Source: Bog-159 sp963738375 (GTDB lineage: Bacteria > Acidobacteriota > Terriglobia > Bryobacterales > Bryobacteraceae). Taken from it: a stretch of DNA of 64,000 bases. Positions 27,722-36,876 of this stretch are shown piece after piece. How positions within the stretch are numbered: position 1 is the stretch's first letter; every line of letters starts with the position of its first letter. Location: NCBI GenBank assembly GCA_963738375.1, contig CAVTWL010000010.1:62001-126000 (forward strand), given 5' to 3'. The notes beneath the pieces are model-generated. The model was not told where the DNA came from. It saw only the letters and a list, made by a program, of their open reading frames with translations, and searched no databases. Both the position numbers and the translations under genes were made by a program.

Positions 27722-28690
27722 ATGAAAATTGTTGCGCCCCTGCTGCTCCTGGCGGCTTACACGATGCCCGCTCAAACCGTGAACTGGTATCAATGGTCCG
27801 CCGCATCCGCTCCGCCAGACCTGGTAGACATGGCCATGGCCTACGACCAGGCCACCCGCTCCACACTGCTGCTCGGTGAAGGGGCCACCTGGATCTTCAA
27901 TGACGGATGGACCCAGGTCTTCCCCATTTCATCCCCATCGTCGCGCATAGGCGCTGCCATCGCATTTGACGGAACGGCAGGCAACATTGTGCTGTTCGGC
28001 GGCTGCAGCCAGAACGGCAGCATCTGCACCTTCCTTAACGATACCTGGACATGGGACGGGACCAACTGGACCCAGCAGTTCCCTCCCCGTAGCCCTTCCC
28101 CCCGCGTTACCTCCTTGGCTTATGACGGCGCAACCAAAACCACCCTCCTGTTCGGAGGCACCGGCAGTGCAGGCAACCTCCAGGACACCTGGACGTGGGA
28201 CGGCATAGCCAAGACTTGGACCGAGCACGATCCTCCCGTTAGGCCTTCCGCCCGACAGGCGCCGTTGGCTTACGACCGGGCTAACCAGACCGTGGTGATG
28301 TTCGGCGGCGGTGAGTGGCAGGCGGTCGTTCCCCACTCCGGAGGAGCCGCGCTGGGCGACACGTGGGTTTGGAATGGGACCACCTGGGCTCAGTCCTTCC
28401 CCACCACTTCCCCTACCCCAAGGTCGTATTTCAGCATGGCCTACGACGCAAGAATCGGCCTCGTCGTCCTCTTCGGCGGCGCCATAAGCGGCGACTGGCC
28501 CAATTCCACCGACGACACCTGGACCTGGAACGGCACTAACTGGACGCAACTTGACCCCGCTACCGTGCCTCCCAACCGCTACGGCTTCGGCATGGCTTAC
28601 GACTCTCTCCACAACGTCATCGTCATGTTTGGCGGATACAGCACTGGCCCGGGACGTAATGACACGTGGCGCTTGGCCTTGGTGCCTTAG
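27722..28690 (+). CDS. Secreted kelch-repeat beta-propeller, copy 1
   Basis: A 322-residue exported protein (signal MKIVAPLLLLAAYTMPAQ) with GGAGGG before the ATG and TAGAAT further upstream. The mature part consists of repeated kelch blades of the pattern AYDxxxxxxxLFGG ... DTWTWDGxxWTQ ... PSPR, five or six in number. Such propellers bind partners or carbohydrate at the cell surface. It is the first member of a tandem pair with the gene at 28774; the second blade here is shorter (LLLGEGATWIFNDG) where copy 2 has an intact LFGGCC blade. Confidence 0.85.
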   Translation: MKIVAPLLLLAAYTMPAQTVNWYQWSAASAPPDLVDMAMAYDQATRSTLLLGEGATWIFNDGWTQVFPISSPSSRIGAAIAFDGTAGNIVLFGGCSQNGSICTFLNDTWTWDGTNWTQQFPPRSPSPRVTSLAYDGATKTTLLFGGTGSAGNLQDTWTWDGIAKTWTEHDPPVRPSARQAPLAYDRANQTVVMFGGGEWQAVVPHSGGAALGDTWVWNGTTWAQSFPTTSPTPRSYFSMAYDARIGLVVLFGGAISGDWPNSTDDTWTWNGTNWTQLDPATVPPNRYGFGMAYDSLHNVIVMFGGYSTGPGRNDTWRLALVP

Positions 28691-28773
28691 CCTACCTGCT
28701 GACCCACCGCAAAAAAAGCTGACTGCAGCGCTGCCTTTCCGTCCATGCTAAAGTCGCACTCAGGAGGGAACCC

Positions 28774-29766
28774 ATGAAAATTGTCACGCCCCTGGTGCTC
28801 CTGGCAGCTTTCACCATGCACGCGCAAACCGTGAACTGGTATCAATGGTCCGCCGCATCGGCTCCGCCGGATCGCGAAGACATGTCCATGGCCTACGACC
28901 AGGCCACCCGCTCAACCCTGCTCTTCGGCGGCTGCTGCAACCCCACCGAAACCTGGGGCGACACCTGGATATTCAATAATGGATGGACCCAGGTCTTCCC
29001 CGCTTCCTCCCCATCGACGCGTGTGGGCGCAGCCATAGCCTTTGACGGGGCGGCAGGCAACATCGTCCTATTCGGCGGCTGCACCGGCGCCTTCAACGGC
29101 TGCACCTTCCTCAACGACACCTGGACGTGGGATGGGAGCACCTGGACCCAACAGTTCCCGCCACTCAGCCCCTCTCCGCGCGTAACCTCGGTAGCTTACG
29201 ACGGCGCAACCAAGACCACGCTCCTGTTCGGAGGCACCGGCAGCGCAGGCAACCTCCAGGACACCTGGACGTGGGACGGCATAGCCAAGACTTGGACCGA
29301 GCACGATCTTCCCGTTAGGCCTTCCGCCCGCCAGGCGCCCTTGGCCTACGACCGCGCCAATCAAACTGTGATGATGTTCGGCGGCGGTGAGTGGAAGGTA
29401 CAAGTCCCCGGCTCAGGCGGAACCGCGCTCGGCGACACCTGGATCTGGAATGGAACCACCTGGGCCCAAGTCTTCCCCACTACCTCCCCCACCCCAAGAT
29501 CGTATTTCAGCATGGCGTATGACGCCCGCATCGGCCTCGTTGTCCTCTTCGGCGGCGCTATAGGAGGCGACTGGCCAAATTCCGCAAGCGACACCTGGAC
29601 CTGGAACGGCTCCGACTGGACCCAACTCGATCCCGCCACCGTCCCCCCCAACCGTTACAACTCCGGCATGGCTTACGATTCTCTGAACAACGTCATCGTC
29701 ATGTTTGGAGGAGACAGCACCGGCCCGTCTCGCAATGACACCTGGCGCTTGGCCCTGGCCCCTTAG
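28774..29766 (+). CDS. Secreted kelch-repeat beta-propeller, copy 2
   Basis: A 330-residue paralogue of the gene at 27722, nearly identical over long stretches, including the ribosome binding site (GGAGGGAACCC) and the signal peptide MKIVTPLVLLAAFTMHAQ. Blades include SMAYDQATRSTLLFGGCC, DTWIFNNGWTQVFP, NIVLFGGCTGAFNGCTFLND and MAYDARIGLVVLFGGAIGGD. It has an extra Cys pair in blade 1 that copy 1 lacks. Its end lies 17 bases from the second REP-like repeat. Confidence 0.85.
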   Translation: MKIVTPLVLLAAFTMHAQTVNWYQWSAASAPPDREDMSMAYDQATRSTLLFGGCCNPTETWGDTWIFNNGWTQVFPASSPSTRVGAAIAFDGAAGNIVLFGGCTGAFNGCTFLNDTWTWDGSTWTQQFPPLSPSPRVTSVAYDGATKTTLLFGGTGSAGNLQDTWTWDGIAKTWTEHDLPVRPSARQAPLAYDRANQTVMMFGGGEWKVQVPGSGGTALGDTWIWNGTTWAQVFPTTSPTPRSYFSMAYDARIGLVVLFGGAIGGDWPNSASDTWTWNGSDWTQLDPATVPPNRYNSGMAYDSLNNVIVMFGGDSTGPSRNDTWRLALAP

Positions 29767-29782
29767 CCATGGCCACCGTGGC

Positions 29783-29822
29783 GCACGCTCTCAGCGTGCC
29801 GCGTCGGCACTCTTGCCGACGC
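29783..29822. repeat. REP-like double hairpin, copy 2
   Basis: GCACGCT-CTC-AGCGTGC (29783-29799) followed by stem GCGTCGGCA/TGCCGACGC with loop CTCT (29801-29822). It starts 17 bases after the kelch stop codon. Stem differences from copy 1 are compensated in both hairpins. Confidence 0.75.
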
Positions 29823-29974
29823 TTGCTCTTCTGCGCAGGGAGCGCCGTTGCAACGTAGGGCCGCCACCGATGGCGAGTCACAGCCACACCACATTTCGTA
29901 ACCCATTTACCCGCAATCACTTGCACCAAGCAACAGCCGTCCCCGTCCCACCCACATGCCACCGTCGGATCGAA

Positions 29975-30509
29975 ATGGAACACGCTACTCCCCTCACCAG
30001 CATCCAGCAGCAGGTCGTCGACACCCTCGCCGCGGGCGCGTCCCTCTCCTATGCCGCTGAAACGCACCACGTCTATCGCATCCCCATCTACCGCTGGATG
30101 AAAACCATCCCCCAGTTCAAAGCCGTTCTCGAACTGGAGCGCGCCGAATTCATCCTCGCCCGCCGTAATCTTCAAAACCGCCAGAATATCCTCGAGCGCA
30201 ACAAGTCCAGCAAGCCCGGATGGTGCGTGGCCGAACCCTACCCAACGGCAACGGCGAGGCAATCCTCGACTCCGCGGCCCTCGAACGCGAGGCCAACCGC
30301 ATCTCCGACGCCTATATCCTTGCCCACGAAGAAGAAATCGTCCCCGAACCGGTGCCTGAGCCAACTCCGGAACCGGCCAGGACGACGCCAATTACAAGCC
30401 CACCCGCGCCGATAAGTTGGAAAGTTTTCGGCGCATGCAGGCCGAGAACCGTGAATCGTTGGCGGAGATCGAGTATTGGGAGCGCCTGAGCCGCCGCCGA
30501 ACAGGCTGA
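29975..30509 (+). CDS. HTH-containing hypothetical protein (frameshifted)
   Basis: The protein opens with an HTH-like region: TSIQQQVVDTLAAGASLSYA, AETHHVYRIPIYRWMKTIPQ, typical of transposase-like or terminase-like helix-turn-helix domains. A coiled segment follows (LELERAEFILARRNLQNRQN). After a base change near 30245 it reads ILDSAALEREANRISDAYIL and a Pro/Glu-rich linker; after another near 30385 it ends ENRESLAEIEYWERLSRRRT. The corrected length is about 178 residues. It could be part of a mobile element, but no transposase catalytic domain is present. Confidence 0.55.
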
Positions 30510-30595
30510 AAATCGCCTCCAATCCTCATCCGGCCGCCACTCCTAAGCCACACCTGCGTCCGCATCCCAGCCCCCCCGCTTGATACCATGGCTGC

Positions 30596-31003
30596 ATGCC
30601 CGACGCCGCTCGTCCGCTCCTCACCGAACTCCGGCGGATCCTGCTGGCGCACCACAAGAGCCTGCTCGATTCCGAGCGCGTCCGCTACGACCACGACGTC
30701 GAACGCATCACCTCCAGCGGCCAACTGCTGGGTCTAGTCCTGCGCGATCCCTTCTTCGCCTGGCTGCATGAGCTCTCGGAATTGATCGTCGCTATCGACG
30801 AAACCCTCGACGCCAAGGAACCCGAGGCCGCCACCGATGCCGACGCCGCCCGCCTTCTCGCGCAAGCCCGCACCTTGCTCACGCCCGTAGAAGGTGGAAC
30901 CGGTTTCCGCGGCCAGTATTTCGAAGCCCTGCAGCGCGAGCCGGATGTGGTCATCGCCCACGGCGCGGTGGTCAAGGCGATCGGCGCTTTAAGCCCCGCC
31001 TAA
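30596..31003 (+). CDS. Hypothetical protein, helical
   Basis: A 135-residue soluble protein. It reads MPDAARPLLTELRRILLAHH, then SERVRYDHDVERITSSGQLL, DPFFAWLHELSELIVAIDET and RGQYFEALQREPDVVIAHGA. Predicted all-helical; no signal peptide. It ends 10 bases from the facing isomerase-like gene. The family is not recognised and no function is assigned. Confidence 0.55.
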   Translation: MPDAARPLLTELRRILLAHHKSLLDSERVRYDHDVERITSSGQLLGLVLRDPFFAWLHELSELIVAIDETLDAKEPEAATDADAARLLAQARTLLTPVEGGTGFRGQYFEALQREPDVVIAHGAVVKAIGALSPA

Positions 31004-31013
31004 CCGCCAGCCG

Positions 31014-31847
31014 TTAAACATCACAAAGCTTTACCGCTTCCTCCAGCGACTGCATGGGATCCCGTGTCGGAATGAACTCGTGCGCGAAATACCCGGTGTA
31101 CCCGGCATTCACAATCGCCTCCGCCACCGTCCGCCACTGCAATTCCTGCGTCTGGTCCAGCTCGTGCCGCCCCGGCACCCCCCCCGTATGAAAGTGCCCG
31201 ATGTATTGGATATTCTGCCGGATCGTGCGGATGATATCGCCTTCCATGATCTGCATGTGATAAATGTCGTACAGCAGCTTCACCCGCGGCGAATCCACCC
31301 GCTTCATCAAATCCACGCCCCACGCCGTGTGGTCGCACTGGTAGTCGTGATGGTCGATCTTGCTGTTCAGCAATTCCACGCAGATCGTCACGCCCTTGTC
31401 TTCTGCCAGCTTCTTCACCCGGTTCAAACCGATCGTGCAATTGTCCAGACCTTCAGCGTCCGCCTGCCCGCGCCGGTTGCCCGAAAAGGTAATCACATTG
31501 GGAACCTTCGCCGCTGCCGCCCGCGGAATATTCTCTTCCATCTCCCGCACCAGCTTGTCGTGATTCTCCTTCCGGTTGAATCCGTCGCCGATCGTCCCTG
31601 CCCCCGGCGTCATCGCCGGAACCAGCCCGTACTTCTGTACGGTCGGCCACTCCTTATAGTCGATCAGATCGATCCCCTTCAGCCCCATGCGCGCGCCTTC
31701 GCGCGCCAGGTCGTCCAGGCTGATCTTGCCGTAGCACCACCGTGCCACCGACTGTTTCAGCCGCCCTTTCAAGGCGTTCGATTGAGCGTGCAGGGCAGGC
31801 AGCGCAGCCGCGGCGCCCGCCAGTCGAAAAGCAGTTCTTCTGGTCAT
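31014..31847 (-). CDS. Exported sugar-phosphate isomerase/epimerase-like TIM barrel (hydroxypyruvate isomerase type)
   Basis: ATG 31847 gives a twin-Arg-like signal MTRRTAFRLAGAAAALPALH. The mature part is an AP-endonuclease-2 (xylose-isomerase-like) TIM barrel of about 255 residues. Metal ligands are visible in VTICVELLNSKIDHHDY (Glu), KLLYDIYHMQIMEGD (Asp), YIGHFHTGGVPGRHEL (His) and FAHEFIPTRDP (Glu). This order resembles hydroxypyruvate isomerase and its relatives. Such enzymes are usually cytoplasmic; this one appears folded before export. Substrate unknown. Confidence 0.8.
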   Translation of the reverse strand: MTRRTAFRLAGAAAALPALHAQSNALKGRLKQSVARWCYGKISLDDLAREGARMGLKGIDLIDYKEWPTVQKYGLVPAMTPGAGTIGDGFNRKENHDKLVREMEENIPRAAAAKVPNVITFSGNRRGQADAEGLDNCTIGLNRVKKLAEDKGVTICVELLNSKIDHHDYQCDHTAWGVDLMKRVDSPRVKLLYDIYHMQIMEGDIIRTIRQNIQYIGHFHTGGVPGRHELDQTQELQWRTVAEAIVNAGYTGYFAHEFIPTRDPMQSLEEAVKLCDV

Positions 31848-31879
31848 AACTGTTAGAATTAAGATACACCCTCTCATCT

Positions 31880-34800
31880 ATGACTGCCAGTGAAGAACGC
31901 CGCCGGTCCCTATTAGACGCCCTCGAAAGCCGCATCCTGGTCATCGATGGCGCTATGGGCACCATGCTGCAGCAACAGCATCTTACCGCGGCTGACTTCG
32001 GCGGACCCGCTCTCGAGGGCTGCAACGAAATCCTCGTGCGCACGCGCCCCGACGTAGTCCTCGGCATCCATCGCGCCTACCTCGAAGCCGGCGCCGATAT
32101 CATCGAAACCAATTCCTTCAACGGCACCAAGAGCGACTTGGTCGACTATGAGGTCGACGGCGAAGCCTATGACCTGATGGCCGCCGCCGCCCGCCTCGCC
32201 CGCCAGGCCGCCGACGAGTTCTCCACCACCGCGAAGCCCCGCTTCGTCGCCGGCTCCATGGGTCCCACCCGCAAAAGCATCACCATCAGCCGCACCATCT
32301 CTTTCGATCACCTCCAGCAGGATTACTACGATCTGGCCAAACCCTTGATCGATGGCGGCGCGGATATTCTGCTCCTCGAAACCTGCCAGGACACCCGCAA
32401 CATCAAGGCCGGCCTGCTCGCCATCCGCCGTCTCGCGCGCGAGCTCGGCCGCCGCATTCCCGTCATGGTTTCCGGCACCATCGAAACCATGGGCACCATG
32501 CTCGCCGGCCAGACCGCCGACGCCTTATACGCCTCCATCGAGCATGCCGATCTGCTCTCCGCCGGGCTAAACTGCGGCACCGGTCCCGAGTTCATGACCG
32601 ACCATCTCCGCACCCTCAGCGAGATGGCCGCCACCCGCGTCTCCTGCTATCCCAACGCCGGCCTGCCCAACGTCGAAGGCGAGTACAACGAAACGCCCCA
32701 AACCTTCGCCGAACAGCTTGCAGCGCTTCGTCGAGCACGGCTGGCTCAACATGGTCGGCGGCTGCTGCGGCACCACCGCCGCGCACATCAAGACCGTCGC
32801 CCAAATGGTCGAAGGCCGCAAGCCGCGCCCGCGTCAAACCGTCCGCGCATCGCGCCTACTACTCCGGCATCGAACTCGTCGAAGCCGAAGACAGCAACCG
32901 CCCCCTGATCGTCGGCGAGCGCACCAACGTCATCGGCTCGCGCCTCTTCAAGAACCTGATGGCCGAAGAGAAGTGGGAAGAAGCCACCGAAATCGGCCGC
33001 CGCCAGGTGAAGAACGGCGCTCACATCGTCGACGTCTGCCTGCAAAGCACCGACCGCGACGAAATCAAGGACATCCCGCCGTTCTACGAAAAGCTGATCC
33101 GCAAGATCAAAGCGCCGGTGATGATCGACACCACCGACCCCAAAGCCATGGAACTGGCGCTCACCTACTGCCAGGGCAAGTCCATCATCAACTCCATCAA
33201 CCTGGAAGACGGCGAAGAGAAGTTCGAGCGCATCTGCCCCATCGCCAAGGCCTACGGCGCGGCGCTCATCGTCGGCTGCATCGACGAAGACAAGCAGCAG
33301 GCCCAGGCCTTCACCCGCGAGCGCAAACTGGCCGTGGCCCAGCGCTCCGTCAAGCTGCTCACCGAAAAATACGGCATCCCGCCCGAAGACATCATCATCG
33401 ATCCGCTGGTCTTCCCCTGCGCCACCGGCGACGCCAACTACATCGGCGGCGCGGTGGAAACCATCGAAGCCGTCCGCCTGGTGAAGGAGAACATCCCCTT
33501 CGTCAAGACCGTCCTCGGCATCTCCAACGTCTCCTTCGGCCTGCCCGCCGCCGCCCGCGAAGTGGTCAACTCCGTCTTCCTCTATTACTGCACCAAGGCC
33601 GGACTCGACCTCGCCATCGTCAACGCCGAGAAACTCGAGCGCTTCGCCTCCATCCCCGAGCACGAGCGCCGCCTCGCCGAAAGCCTGCTCTTCAACACCC
33701 CGCCCGCCGCCGGTCCCGAAGATCTCCAACTCGCGCCCGAAGACTGGCGCAGCAATCCCTCGAACAGCGCACCGCCATCAACCAGTTCCACATCGCCGCC
33801 ATCGCCGAGCATTTCCGCAAGGCGGGCGCGCGCGTCAAGGTCCAGGCCGCCGATCTGCCCGCTCGACCAGCGCCTCGCCAACTACATCATCGAAGGCACC
33901 AAGGACGGCCTCATCCCCGATCTCGACCGCAAGCGCGCCGAAGGCGCCGCCCCGCTCGATATCATCAACGGCCCGCTCATGACCGGCATGGCCGAAGTCG
34001 GCCGCCTCTTCAACAACAACGAGCTGATCGTCGCCGAAGTCTGCAATCGGCCGAAGCCATGAAGGCCGCCGTCACCCATCTCGAACAGTTCATGGAGAAG
34101 GCCGACACCGCCTCCCGCGGCAAAATCGTCCTCGCCACCGTCAAAGGCGACGTCCACGACATCGGCAAAAACCTGGTCGAAATCATCCTCGGCAACAACG
34201 GCTACAGCGTCGTCAACCTCGGCATCAAGGTGGCCTCCGATGCCCTGATTCGCGCCTTCCAGGAACACGCGCCCGACGCCATCGGGCTCTCCGGCCTGCT
34301 GGTCAAGAGCGCCCAGCAGATGATTATCACCGCCTCCGATCTGAAAGATGCCGGCATCCGCGTGCCGCATGCTGGTCGGCGGCGCCGCGCTCTCCGACCG
34401 CTTCACCCGCACCCGCATCGCACCCGCCTACGGCGAAGCCGTCTGCTACGCCAAAGACGCCATGACCGGCCTCGACCTGATGAATCGCTTGATGGACCCC
34501 GCCGCGCGCGCAGCCACCATGCTCGAACATACCTTCGCCGGAGAGTCCGTCCCCGAGCCGTCCGCGCCGCGAAGCCGCCGTTCCCGTCGCCGAAGACCGC
34601 AGCCGCAAAGTGCGCGCCGAAATCCCCATCCCCCCCGCGCCTTACCTCGACCGCAAGCTGCGCGACGTGCCGCAACTGGCCGAAGTCTGGAGCTACATCA
34701 ACCCGTACATGCTGTACGGCCGGCATCTCGGCTACAAAGGCAACTTCGAAAAGGTGCTGGCCGAGCGCGATCCCAAAGCGCTCGAACTGTTCCACAACGT

Positions 34801-35450
34801 CGAAGACGCTGAAGCTCGAGGCCGCCGAAGTTCATGCAGGTGAAAGCCGTCTGGCAGTTCTTCGAAGCCGAGCGCGACAGGCAACTCCATTCACCTGTTC
34901 GCGCCCGGCGCAGCCGCCCCGCTCCATACCTTCCACTTCGGCCGCCAGCCGCGCGAAGACGGCCTGTGCCTGAGCGACTACATCCTCGACGCCGAAGACG
35001 GCCGCCGCGATCACCTCGCGATGTTCGTCGTCACTGCCGGGGCCGGCATCCGCGAACAGTCCGAAGAGTGGAAGCAAGCCGGGCGAGTATTTCAAGTCGC
35101 ACGGCCTGCAGGCGCTGGCCATCGAAACCGCCGAAGGCTGCGCCGAATGGCTGCACCGCCGCATCCGCGAAGACTGGGGCTTCCCCGATCCGCCCACCAT
35201 GACCATGCAGGAGCGCTTCACCTCCCGCTATCGCGGCAAGCGCTACAGCTTCGGCTATCCCGCCTGCCCCAATCTCGACGACCAGCAGGGCATCTGGAAG
35301 CTGCTCCGTCCCGAAGAGATCGGCGTGCGCCTCACCGAAGGCATGATGATGGATCCCGAAGCCAGCGTCAGCGCCCTGGTCTTCCATCATCCCGATTGCG
35401 CCTACTTCACCGCCAGCGAGGAGATCGAACCGGCTCTCACTCAGGCATAA
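31880..35450 (+). CDS. metH: Cobalamin-dependent methionine synthase MetH (frameshifted)
   Basis: Full-length MetH of about 1190 residues, which methylates homocysteine using methyl-tetrahydrofolate and B12. Domain order: homocysteine domain (GAMGTMLQQQHLTAADFGGP; Zn ligands in SAGLNCGTGPEF and MVGGCCGTTAAHIK), pterin-binding domain (LIVGERTNVIGSRLFKNLMA), B12 domain (GKIVLATVKGDVHDIGKNLV with the axial His), and activation domain ending CAYFTASEEIEPALTQA. About ten single-base changes between 32718 and 35085 scatter the protein over three frames; the first 840 bases are intact. No in-frame nonsense codon remains once they are corrected. Confidence 0.92.
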
Positions 35451-35466
35451 TGTAAGAGAGCATCCC

Positions 35467-36018
35467 ATGGCCACGGTCACTACCCTTTCAGGCGCTCAGT
35501 TCGACGCCCTGCCCTACGAGGAAGGACTTCGCTGGGAACTGGTAAGTGGAGAGTTGATTCCTGTGTCCGGCCCGTCCTGGGACCACAACGAGTACGGCCT
35601 TCGACTCGTATTGGCGATCCGCGAATACTTGGCCACCGGCGCCATGAAAGGCCGGGCGAACCACGAAGTCGAATTCGCGCTGTCCGAAAACGACCGCCTC
35701 AAGCCGGACGTCTGTGTCCTACTGGGAGATACAGTTACCTGCCTGGATCGAACCAAGAATCCGATTCCCGGTGCTCCCGACATTGCCATCGAAATCATCT
35801 CCCCCAGCGAACGAACATCCGAGAGCAACGCAAAGGTCGTCGCCTATCTGAAAGGTGGAGTGACCGAGGTCTGGCAAATCGACCCCGAGACGCAATTGAC
35901 CCAAATCCATCGCGGCGATAATTCGCGCCGCATCTCCTGGCAAGACCCGCTCGAAAGCCGCCTGCTCCCTGGCTTAACGCTGCGTCTGGACCGGTTATTC
36001 AAAGAGACACAAGATTAA
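35467..36018 (+). CDS. Uma2-family (DUF820) PD-(D/E)XK protein
   Basis: A 183-residue Uma2 protein, with the restriction-endonuclease-like core: RLKPDVCVLLGD (catalytic Asp of PDV), GAPDIAIEIISPSERTSESN (EIISP with the catalytic Glu) and KVVAYLKGGVTEVWQID. It opens MATVTTLSGAQFDALPYEEG. The family is common in genomes with many accessory genes; its role is unclear. It starts 16 bases after metH ends and is followed by a decayed tandem copy. Confidence 0.85.
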   Translation: MATVTTLSGAQFDALPYEEGLRWELVSGELIPVSGPSWDHNEYGLRLVLAIREYLATGAMKGRANHEVEFALSENDRLKPDVCVLLGDTVTCLDRTKNPIPGAPDIAIEIISPSERTSESNAKVVAYLKGGVTEVWQIDPETQLTQIHRGDNSRRISWQDPLESRLLPGLTLRLDRLFKETQD

Positions 36019-36030
36019 GAAGAGAAACTG

Positions 36031-36452
36031 ATGGCCACGGTCACTACGATCGGCGCAATTCGACGCCATGCCCTATGACGAGGGCGGCGTTGGGAACTGG
36101 TTGCCGGAGAATTTGCCGTGTCCAGCGCCACGCCCCGCCACCAAAAGAATCGTCCGTGTAATCCTGCTCGAACTTTGCCGTTACCTGACCGGCACGCGCT
36201 TGAAAGGTGAATGCCTGCCGGATGTCGAATTTGCGTTGTCCGACCGCGACCGGCTCCGGCCCGACGTCTTCGATCCGGACCTCATCCCCATTCCCGGCGC
36301 ATCCGATATCGCCATCGAAGTCATCTCACCCTCGAAACGGTCGTCCGATAAGCCAGGCCAAAGTCCTCGCCTACCTCCGCAATGGAACCGCCGAAGTCTG
36401 GCAGATCTACCTTCACCTCAGCACCCTCCTAGCTGAAGATCCCCGCACCTAG
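36031..36452 (+). pseudogene. Decayed tandem copy of Uma2
   Basis: The first codons (ATGGCCACGGTCACTAC) are identical to those of the preceding Uma2 gene. The copy then loses the frame within ten codons, lacks the central WDHNEYG segment, and continues as PDVEFALSDRDRLRPDV and DIAIEVISPSKRSSD. The end (AEVWQI, then an unrelated tail) is shorter by about thirty residues. Internal deletions and a missing C-terminus indicate real decay rather than only base-call errors. Confidence 0.7.
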
Positions 36453-36576
36453 GGTCATCTGCCCGACCAACCTGCGTCGAATGCCCCAACCACCCGCGCC
36501 CCCTCAGCGCATCCCCCCCTGTTCCACGCAACTTGCGCTCTGGCATCGGAATTGCCTTTCCTTCCCCGGAAACCCT

Positions 36577-36834
36577 ATGGCCTACGTAATTACCGACGCT
36601 TGTACCAAAGACGAACTCTGCGTGGAAGCTTGTCCCGTCGATTGCATCCACCCCAAAAAAGACGAAGCCGATTTCGCCGAGGCGAAACACCTCTTCGTCG
36701 AGCCCGACGATTGCATCGATTGCGGCGCTTGCGTGCCCGTCTGCCCGACCAACGCCATCCATCCGTTGGACGAGCTGCCCGCCGAGTTAGCCCATTTTGC
36801 AGCCGAAAACGCCGCGCATTACGGCAAGAACTGA
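36577..36834 (+). CDS. 4Fe-4S dicluster ferredoxin
   Basis: An 85-residue ferredoxin starting at ATG 36577. Cluster ligands are in CTKDELCVEACPVDCI near residue 9 and CIDCGACVPVCPTNAI near residue 46. The first motif has wider spacing (C-x5-C-x3-C) as in seven-iron ferredoxins. The tail is rich in acidic residues. An upstream start would add a proline-rich segment and is unlikely. It could serve the 2-oxoacid:ferredoxin oxidoreductase encoded at 2566-5320, but this is inference. Confidence 0.85.
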   Translation: MAYVITDACTKDELCVEACPVDCIHPKKDEADFAEAKHLFVEPDDCIDCGACVPVCPTNAIHPLDELPAELAHFAAENAAHYGKN

Positions 36835-36876
36835 TTCCCGGCCAAACGAAAACGAAGCTGCCGCGTCTGCTGTCTC

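Larger units (their letters stand above)
27665..29766 (+). repeat. Tandem duplication of a 1.05-kb kelch gene unit
   Basis: The unit, repeated at a spacing of 1052 bases between the two ATGs, includes about 55 bases of upstream DNA: both copies begin near AAAAAAGCTGA and keep a -10-like TAGAAT or TAAAGT and GGAGGGAACCCATG. Copies differ mostly by scattered substitutions and by short in-frame insertions. Confidence 0.8.

Noticed and set aside
29975..30509. A transposase
   Set aside because: The HTH start recalls transposase-like proteins, but no catalytic domain, terminal repeats or target duplications are seen.
32718..35085. Programmed frameshifting in metH
   Set aside because: About ten shifts in both directions, at varied sequences without slippery sites, fit sequence errors rather than recoding.
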